Source: Ruminococcaceae bacterium UBA1865
GTDB taxonomy: Bacteria; Bacillota; Clostridia; Oscillospirales; Acutalibacteraceae
Assembly (NCBI GenBank): GCA_002338255.1
Contig: DDHX01000026.1
Span: 6,837-25,221 of the forward strand
Direction: 5' to 3'
Length of the DNA stretch: 18,385 bases
The number at the start of each line of letters is the position of its first letter. Position 1 is the first letter of the stretch. Of this stretch, positions 13,682 through 18,385 are shown piece by piece. A model generated the notes under the pieces. It made no database searches and was not told the origin of the DNA. It saw nothing but the letters and a program-made list of their open reading frames with translations. The position numbers were made by a program, and so were the translations under genes.

Positions 13682-14710
13682 TTATTTACTGGATGTGCCG
13701 GCTTTATCCAGTAGTTCCTGTGGAATTGTTACATTGATTTTGGTGGCGACCTCTTTATTTAAGGTTAAGTCACAGTTGGTGGAATATTCGATCGGCATAT
13801 CAGCCGGTTTCGCGCCGTCCCTTAAAATCTTGACTGCCTGTTTTGCAGTGAGAAGACCGAGGTTATAATAATTAATGCCGTATGTTGCCAATCCTCCATT
13901 TTTCACCATGCCGGATTCACCGACAATGATCGGAAGCTTTGCCGGCTGCGCTACCATGGAAACTGTTGCCATGCCCGCGGCAATCATGTTATCGGTCGGT
14001 GCGTAAATTGCATCTACTTTGCCGACAAGGGATTGTACGACCTGCTGAATTTCATTGGAATTGGAAACCGTTGCGTCAACTGTTTCAAGCCCAAGAGCCG
14101 CGGCGCTTTTCTTAGCAATTTCAACCTGAAACTTTGAGTTGGTTTCACTGGAACAGTAGAGCATCGCAACCTTTTTAGCGGTCGGAATCAGCTGCTTTAA
14201 CAGTTTCATCTGCTCGTCAACCGGAGTTAAATCGGAAGTGCCGGAAACATTTCCGCCCGGCGCTTTGTTTGAAGCAACCAGTTTAGCGTCTGCTGGGTCG
14301 GTTACTGCCGTGACCAGAACCGGTATATCCTTAGTGGTGTTCGCAACCGCTTGCGCGGCCGGTGTTGCGATTGCGAGAATCAGGTCGGATTTGTCATTAA
14401 CCAACTTGCTCGCAATGGTCTGGCAGTTTGGCTGTTCGCCCTGCGCGTTTTCATAGTCAAGCGTAATGTTCTTGCCGTCCACATAACCTTCTTTTGCTAA
14501 CCCGTCGACAAAACCTTTGTAGGCAGCGTCCAGTGCGGGGTGCTCAACAAGTTGTACAACGCCGATTTTAAATTTCTTTTGATCTGCTGTGGAAGCAGCC
14601 TGCGACGCGGCGCTTGCGTTACTTGATGCAGCAGTGGTGCTCGTTGCGGAACAAGCCGAAGCGGAAAGTGCGATGACGCCTGCTAAAAGAAGCGCAATTG
14701 TTTTTTTCAT
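13682..14710 (-). CDS. ABC transporter substrate-binding lipoprotein (TrpX-like, ABC_sub_bind family)
   Basis: The ATG at 14719 lies directly against its GAGAGG, so the start is taken as the ATG at 14710, nine bases after that site. This gives 342 residues opening MKKTIALLLAGVIALSASAC. C20 is the predicted lipidated cysteine. A Ser/Ala/Thr linker follows to about residue 43. The mature protein is a two-lobed periplasmic-binding fold of the ABC_sub_bind family, with KIGVVQLVEHPALDAAYKGF, DLILAIATPAAQA, DPADAKLVASN and GGNVSGTSD. The VEHPALD and GTSD segments are typical of TrpX-like members. The protein is the first gene of the operon. Known relatives bind tryptophan in streptococci, others bind unknown ligands, so substrate assignment is tentative. 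No T-box leader is present. Confidence 0.9.
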   Translation of the reverse strand: MKKTIALLLAGVIALSASACSATSTTAASSNASAASQAASTADQKKFKIGVVQLVEHPALDAAYKGFVDGLAKEGYVDGKNITLDYENAQGEQPNCQTIASKLVNDKSDLILAIATPAAQAVANTTKDIPVLVTAVTDPADAKLVASNKAPGGNVSGTSDLTPVDEQMKLLKQLIPTAKKVAMLYCSSETNSKFQVEIAKKSAAALGLETVDATVSNSNEIQQVVQSLVGKVDAIYAPTDNMIAAGMATVSMVAQPAKLPIIVGESGMVKNGGLATYGINYYNLGLLTAKQAVKILRDGAKPADMPIEYSTNCDLTLNKEVATKINVTIPQELLDKAGTSSK

Positions 14711-14789
14711 AATACCCATCCTCTCACTATTGCAAACACATTTAATACTTTAAAGTCATAAATGCTTTATCACTTTAAACCGATAAGTA

Positions 14790-14818
14790 ATTTTAACTTA
14801 TTTTAATGCATTCGTCAA
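14790..14818 (-). promoter_or_regulatory. Promoter of the TrpXYZ-like operon
   Basis: On the minus strand a TTGACG -35 (14813-14818) and a TAAAAT -10 (14790-14795), each one base from consensus, are separated by 17 bases. The transcription start would be near 14783. Confidence 0.7.
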
Positions 14819-14824
14819 CCTTTA

Positions 14825-14868
14825 ATTTCACAAAATATTTCGAATTGATTTTAAATATATTGTGAAAT
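14825..14868. repeat. 44-bp inverted repeat between divergent operons
   Basis: ATTTCACAAAATATTT (14825-14840) and AAATATATTGTGAAAT (14853-14868) are inverted copies matching at 15 of 16 positions, with a 12-base spacer. The left arm ends six bases upstream of the minus-strand -35 box. It has low GC content and no T tract, so it is not a typical terminator. It may be a regulator site for one or both divergent operons. Confidence 0.7.
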
Positions 14869-14998
14869 AACACTTCGTTTATAGAGGTTACTGCAAGTCT
14901 GATTTTATATCATCATCAATCCGGCACAGCTTCTCAAAAGTATTGTTTGGCGGAGAACAGCAATATTGGTACATGTGTATATTTTATTTAAATTCAAT

Positions 14999-15037
14999 CT
15001 AAACTAAGCTTAACATGGATTTAACATTGAAGCTTTA
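14999..15037 (+). promoter_or_regulatory. Candidate Pho box upstream of pstS
   Basis: Two perfect TTAACA hexamers (15010-15015 and 15021-15026) are five bases apart, the 11-bp period of Bacillus-type PhoP sites. In the same register CTAAAC (14999-15004) and GCTTTA (15032-15037) are degenerate flanking copies. An A/T-rich -10 candidate, TATAAA, follows at 15041. The position upstream of a phosphate-transport operon supports control by phosphate starvation. Confidence 0.6.
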
Positions 15038-15090
15038 ATATATAAACTGTACTAAAGAACTGAACAAAATTTATAGGGGGATTACCAAGA

Positions 15091-15972
15091 ATGAGAAAGA
15101 TCGTATCTTCTATTTTAACAGCCGCACTCCTGCTTTCTACTGTGGCGTTTGCGGGTTGTAGCTCCGAAATTCAGGGAACCACTTCAACACCTGCTCCGCA
15201 AAGTGCGGCGGCTAATTCCCAAGCTGCTTCGACAGCGGACTTGAGCGGTAAGCTTACATTAAACGGTTCAACTTCCATGGCAAAGGTTTGCCAGGCGCTT
15301 GGCGAAGCCTTTCAGGCAAAGTACCCGGGCGTAACAGTGGAAAAGAGCGGAACAGGCTCCGGCGATGCTTCAAAAGCAGTCAGCGCGGGCACAGCTTTAA
15401 TCGGTGACCTTTCCAGAAACATGAAGGACGAAGAAAAACCCGGCGACTATGAAATTGTACAAATCGCAATCGATGGTATTGCGATTGCAGTTAATAAGGA
15501 TAACAAAGTTTCCGCATTGACCAGCGACCAAATTTCTAAGATATTTACCGGTGAAATCACCAACTGGAAAGCCGTCGGCGGTGCGGACCAAAAAATCACA
15601 GTGCTTGGCCGTGAGGCTGCGAGCGGTACGCGCGATGGTTTTGAGACAATTTTTAAAGTTGCTAAAAAAACCAAGTATGCCGCGGAGCTTTCTTCTACCG
15701 GCGAAGTTGTGACAAAGGTCGGCAGCGATAAAGGTGCCATTGGCTACGTATCGCTTGACTCTGTAAACGATACAATCCAGGCAGTCAGTATCGACGGAGT
15801 AAAGGCCAGTGAAGAAAATATCATTAATAAAACTTACAAGGCACAAAGACCATTCATCGAAATCTACAAAAAAGGTACCGACAGTGATTTGATAAAAGCA
15901 TGGTTCGAATACATCAAATCGGACGAGGGACAGGCAGTTATTAAGAAAACCGGTCTGGTAACTGTAAAATGA
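15091..15972 (+). CDS. pstS: Phosphate ABC transporter substrate-binding lipoprotein
   Basis: The ATG at 15091 follows TAGGGGG with ten bases of spacing. The protein is 293 residues, the usual size for Gram-positive PstS. Residues 1-22 are a lipoprotein signal and C23 in AFAGC is the lipidation site. A Ser/Ala/Thr-rich linker runs to about residue 50. The phosphate-binding loops are visible: LNGSTSM after the linker, EKSGTGSGDASKAV, and GREAASGTRDGFE, the region giving the conserved Arg and Ser contacts. It captures inorganic phosphate outside the membrane and hands it to PstC and PstA. Its stop overlaps the pstC start by four bases (ATGA). It is the first gene of pstSCA(B), with a candidate Pho box upstream. 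Confidence 0.95.
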   Translation: MRKIVSSILTAALLLSTVAFAGCSSEIQGTTSTPAPQSAAANSQAASTADLSGKLTLNGSTSMAKVCQALGEAFQAKYPGVTVEKSGTGSGDASKAVSAGTALIGDLSRNMKDEEKPGDYEIVQIAIDGIAIAVNKDNKVSALTSDQISKIFTGEITNWKAVGGADQKITVLGREAASGTRDGFETIFKVAKKTKYAAELSSTGEVVTKVGSDKGAIGYVSLDSVNDTIQAVSIDGVKASEENIINKTYKAQRPFIEIYKKGTDSDLIKAWFEYIKSDEGQAVIKKTGLVTVK

Positions 15973-17330
15973 GCATATCAATGAAAAGCGCAGAAAGCGC
16001 ACAAAGAGATATAAATAAGAATAAAGTGAAAAAGGGCTTAGCAGTATTGTTAGGCCTTATTTCCGTTTTAGTATTCTTTTTTCTTCCTTACATTCGGTTT
16101 GTCTTTAAAAATACGACATACATTGTAAGTGGTTTTCAGCTTGCAACAGTCAAGGGATTTCGCGTACAGGGGCCGGAATTAAGCGGACTTGTAACGATAC
16201 CTCTTTTAACAAGAATATCTGTTATTGCGGGCGCTTTAATGGCGATTGCGGGAATTGTGCTGATTCTCTGCAAGAAGCCCGCACTTGCCGGCGCGGCCTA
16301 TGTAATTTCAGGCATTACGCCGCTAATTGTGCTGATTACCACTTCCAACATACAAACAGCGGTGACTCAGCTGAACATCAGCAAGATTACAATCGACTAC
16401 CTTTGGCCGGCAATTTACGTGCTGATTGGCGGAATTGTCTGCTCCGTCTTATCGCTTTGGACACAGGGTACGGAACGGCTTGCAGAATCAATTTTTCTGG
16501 TTTTTTCCTGTGTATCCGTTGGCTCTGTCATCATGATCACCGTTTATATTTTTGCGGCGGGTGCTCCCGCAATCATGAAAATTGGTCTGGGCCACTTTGT
16601 ATTGGGGACCCAGTGGAACGCGGAAGCCCAGCTGTTCGGTATTTTGCCCCTTATTCTATCATCCATCGCAGGGACAATCGGTGCAATTGTTCTCGGCGTG
16701 CCAATTGGAATTTTAACGGCGGTTTTTCTTGCGGAAACAGCTAAGCCGCGTGTGGCAAGGCTTGTACATCCGGCAATTGAATTGCTCGCGGGCATTCCGT
16801 CCGTTATCTACGGCTTTTTTGGAATGCTTGTTATTGTTCCGGCAATCCGCAATTTTCCGCCGTTCCAAAACAACACCATTGGGGACAGTCTATTGGCTGC
16901 CATTTTGATTCTTGCCATTATGGTGCTCCCTACGATTGTCAGTGTAACCGAAACTTCATTAAAAGCGGTGCCGCAGGCATACCGTGAAGCCTCACTCGCG
17001 TTGGGTGCCACACCGACAAAAACTATTTTCAAGGTGAGTATTCCCGCGGCAAGGTCAGGAATTCTTGCGGGCGTCATTTTGGGTGTCGGGCGCGCAATCG
17101 GCGAAACGATGGCCGTCATCATGGTTGCGGGCAACGTTGCCAACATGCCGTCCCTTTTGGGAACAGTACGGCTTCTTACCACAGGAATCGCTATGGAGAT
17201 GAGCTATGCGTCCGGCTTGCACCGGGAGGCGCTGTTTGCCATTGGTTTGGTACTGTTTGTATTTATCATGATTGTTAATATCAGCTTCACCTATATTTCA
17301 AAGAGAGGGGTGCAGATGGATGCCGAGTAG
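15969..17330 (+). CDS. pstC: Phosphate ABC transporter permease PstC with extra N-terminal membrane module
   Basis: The ATG at 15969 overlaps the pstS stop as ATGA. The protein is 453 residues, about 150 more than ordinary PstC. Residues from about 168 to 453 are a complete PstC: first helix at about 172-197, GTQWNAEAQLFGILPLI, LAGIPSVIYGFFGMLVIVP, and the ATPase-docking loop REASLALGATPTKTIFKVSIPAARSG followed by GRAIGETMAV. Residues 1-167 are extra. A charged N-terminus (1-22) is followed by four hydrophobic helices (about 23-46, 82-100, 105-124, 145-164), with an outside loop containing YIVSGFQLATVKGF between the first two. That module resembles four-helix domains found in Firmicutes membrane proteins of unknown role. 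Phosphate passes through the PstC-PstA pair. The frame is continuous with no break at the junction. Confidence 0.92.
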   Translation: MSISMKSAESAQRDINKNKVKKGLAVLLGLISVLVFFFLPYIRFVFKNTTYIVSGFQLATVKGFRVQGPELSGLVTIPLLTRISVIAGALMAIAGIVLILCKKPALAGAAYVISGITPLIVLITTSNIQTAVTQLNISKITIDYLWPAIYVLIGGIVCSVLSLWTQGTERLAESIFLVFSCVSVGSVIMITVYIFAAGAPAIMKIGLGHFVLGTQWNAEAQLFGILPLILSSIAGTIGAIVLGVPIGILTAVFLAETAKPRVARLVHPAIELLAGIPSVIYGFFGMLVIVPAIRNFPPFQNNTIGDSLLAAILILAIMVLPTIVSVTETSLKAVPQAYREASLALGATPTKTIFKVSIPAARSGILAGVILGVGRAIGETMAVIMVAGNVANMPSLLGTVRLLTTGIAMEMSYASGLHREALFAIGLVLFVFIMIVNISFTYISKRGVQMDAE

Positions 17331-18192
17331 CTCACTTTACGGAAAAAAGAAGCGTTCCTCCGACACCGTTCTGAAAATTTTGATCAATGCGGCGGCGGCA
17401 ATTACTGTGATCACGCTTTTAGGAATTATTTTATACATTTTGTTTAACGGCGTACCATATATTTCATGGAGCTTTGTCTCAACGGCGTACTCTGAAACGA
17501 ATGACAAATTAAAGGGCATTCTTCCGATGATTATCAATACCATGTATATTGTCGTCATCACGCTGCTGATTTCCGCGCCGATCGGTATTTCTTCGGCGAT
17601 TTATCTTACTCAGTATGCGAAACAGGGAAGGCTGGTCAAAGCGATTCGCTTTACAACGGAGGTACTGTCCGGTATTCCGTCCATTATTTTCGGACTGTTC
17701 GGCTACACGGTGTTCTGCATCCTGTTCCGGCTGCAAACCTCGATTTTGGCCGGCTGCCTTACCATGTCACTGTGTATTTTGCCGACGATTATCCGTACGA
17801 CCGAAGAATCGCTTTTGTCCGTTCCAAACAACTACAAGGAAGGCGCAATGGCACTCGGCGCGGGAAAACTGCGTGTCGTAATGGGAATTGTGCTGCCCTG
17901 CGCCATGCCCGGTGTGCTGACTGCTGTCATCCTTGCCATGGGGCGCATTGTTGGAGAAAGCGCGGCTCTTTTATTTACCTCCGGTTTGTCTTATAATATG
18001 CCAAAGGGCTTTTTTCAGCAGATCTTCGCCAGCGGCCGTACTCTGACATTACATTTGTACCAAACAGCGCGTGAAGCCGCATCACCCGACGCGATGCACA
18101 TCGCGTTTGCGACGGCGGCGGTGCTGCTGATTTTAGTGTTTCTACTCAACCGCCTCGCAGGATTGCTGTCAAGGGCGCTCAGGAAAGGATAA
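17320..18192 (+). CDS. pstA: Phosphate ABC transporter permease PstA
   Basis: The start is the ATG at 17320, nine bases after GAGAGGGG, overlapping the end of pstC by 11 bases. The in-frame ATG at 17272 lies deeper in pstC and has no ribosome site. The 290-residue protein is the standard size, with about six membrane helices. Typical segments are [25 protein letters not shown], the [17 protein letters not shown] stretch, and the EAA-like docking loop [29 protein letters not shown] followed by [15 protein letters not shown]. It pairs with PstC to form the phosphate channel and contacts PstB. PstB starts four bases after its stop. Confidence 0.95.
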   Translation: MPSSSLYGKKKRSSDTVLKILINAAAAITVITLLGIILYILFNGVPYISWSFVSTAYSETNDKLKGILPMIINTMYIVVITLLISAPIGISSAIYLTQYAKQGRLVKAIRFTTEVLSGIPSIIFGLFGYTVFCILFRLQTSILAGCLTMSLCILPTIIRTTEESLLSVPNNYKEGAMALGAGKLRVVMGIVLPCAMPGVLTAVILAMGRIVGESAALLFTSGLSYNMPKGFFQQIFASGRTLTLHLYQTAREAASPDAMHIAFATAAVLLILVFLLNRLAGLLSRALRKG

Positions 18193-18196
18193 CGAT

Positions 18197-18385
18197 ATGG
18201 AAAGTAAAATATCAATTCAGAACTTAAATTTATATTACGGAGATTTTCAGGCGCTTAAAAATGTGAATATGGAGATCCCGTGCAACAAGGTAACTGCTTT
18301 TATCGGCCCTTCAGGCTGCGGAAAATCCACCTGTCTCAAAACGCTCAACCGCATGAATGATATGATTGAAAACTGTAAAATAACA
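18197..18385 (+). CDS. pstB: Phosphate ABC transporter ATP-binding protein PstB (partial, C-terminus outside window)
   Basis: The ATG at 18197 follows GGAAAGGA, four bases past the pstA stop, and 63 codons are visible before the window ends. The visible part contains the N-terminal [19 protein letters not shown] strand and Walker [10 protein letters not shown], followed by [11 protein letters not shown], a signature of PstB among ABC ATPases. Signature motif, Walker B and H-loop lie outside the window. It powers the PstC-PstA channel. Confidence 0.95.
   Translation, partial: MESKISIQNLNLYYGDFQALKNVNMEIPCNKVTAFIGPSGCGKSTCLKTLNRMNDMIENCKIT

Larger units (their letters stand above)
14711..15090. 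other. Divergent control region between the TrpXYZ-like and pst operons
   Basis: This 380-bp gap has no convincing gene. From left to right it holds the short leader of the minus-strand operon with two ACTTTAAA elements (14747-14756, which is the perfect palindrome ACTTTAAAGT, and 14772-14779), the minus-strand promoter, a 44-bp dyad, about 130 bp in which I see nothing recognisable, a PhoP-type repeat and the pstS ribosome site. The leader of about 73 bases is too short for a T-box. Confidence 0.7.

Noticed and set aside
14711..14783. A T-box or other riboswitch in the leader of the TrpXYZ-like operon.
   Set aside because: The leader is only about 73 bases, with no specifier stem, no T-box-like conserved segment and no terminator hairpin.
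14860..14875. TTGTGAAAT resembles half of a Rex redox-repressor site.
   Set aside because: The second half lies in the opposite orientation and 12 bases away, not forming the contiguous TTGTGAAAT-ATTTCACAA arrangement.

Overview
The window looks like chromosomal DNA from a low-to-mid GC Gram-positive anaerobe of the class Clostridia, perhaps an Oscillospiraceae/Ruminococcaceae relative. That placement is an inference. It rests on strong AGGAGG-type ribosome binding sites, sigma-A promoters of the TTGACA/TATAAT kind, intrinsic terminators at most gene ends, lipoprotein-type binding proteins, and clostridial-type family members (YbiT/YkpA-like ABC-F, DtxR-type repressor, long M24B aminopeptidase). 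No rRNA, tRNA, insertion sequence, phage gene or CRISPR array was seen. The coding density and layout are those of ordinary core and accessory metabolism.

Layout. (1) 1-1126, minus strand: a C-terminally cut zinc-ribbon/CFI-box protein, and upstream of it, behind a terminator, a DtxR-family metal-dependent repressor that starts at a GTG. (2) 1304-3929, plus: an ABC-F ATPase whose second nucleotide site looks catalytically dead, an RpiR/MurR-type sugar-sensing regulator, and a terminator. (3) 3977-5968, plus: a consensus promoter, a MarR-family regulator and a citrate synthase, apparently one operon. (4) 6069-7941, plus: an Xaa-Pro aminopeptidase with its own promoter. (5) 7994-10448, minus: a polar amino acid ABC importer in the order binding protein, permease, ATPase, with an attenuator-like hairpin after the binding-protein gene and a palindrome inside the promoter. 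(6) 10546-11735, plus: mannose-6-phosphate isomerase, then a possible small RNA whose 3' end would be the bidirectional terminator. (7) 11749-14818, minus: a TrpXYZ-like ABC importer (binding protein, permease, ATPase). Its permease carries an unusual tail of five tandem 11-residue repeats. (8) 14819-15090: a divergent control region with a 44-bp near-perfect dyad and a PhoP-type TTAACA repeat. (9) 15091-18385, plus: pstS-pstC-pstA-pstB (pstB cut by the window edge), the phosphate importer. PstC here has an extra four-helix N-terminal membrane module.

How the genes fit together. Three ABC importers (polar amino acid, aromatic-amino-acid-like, phosphate), a proline-specific aminopeptidase, mannose-6-phosphate isomerase and citrate synthase suggest a peptide/sugar-using fermenter. 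Four regulators of different families are local, but only the MarR protein is clearly tied to a neighbour, the citrate synthase. The best candidates for something undescribed are the 11-residue repeat tail on the TrpY-like permease, the PstC fusion, the ABC-F protein with natural Lys-to-Asn and Glu-to-Gln changes in its second site, and the possible small RNA at 11640-11735. I did not find a clearly new multi-gene system.
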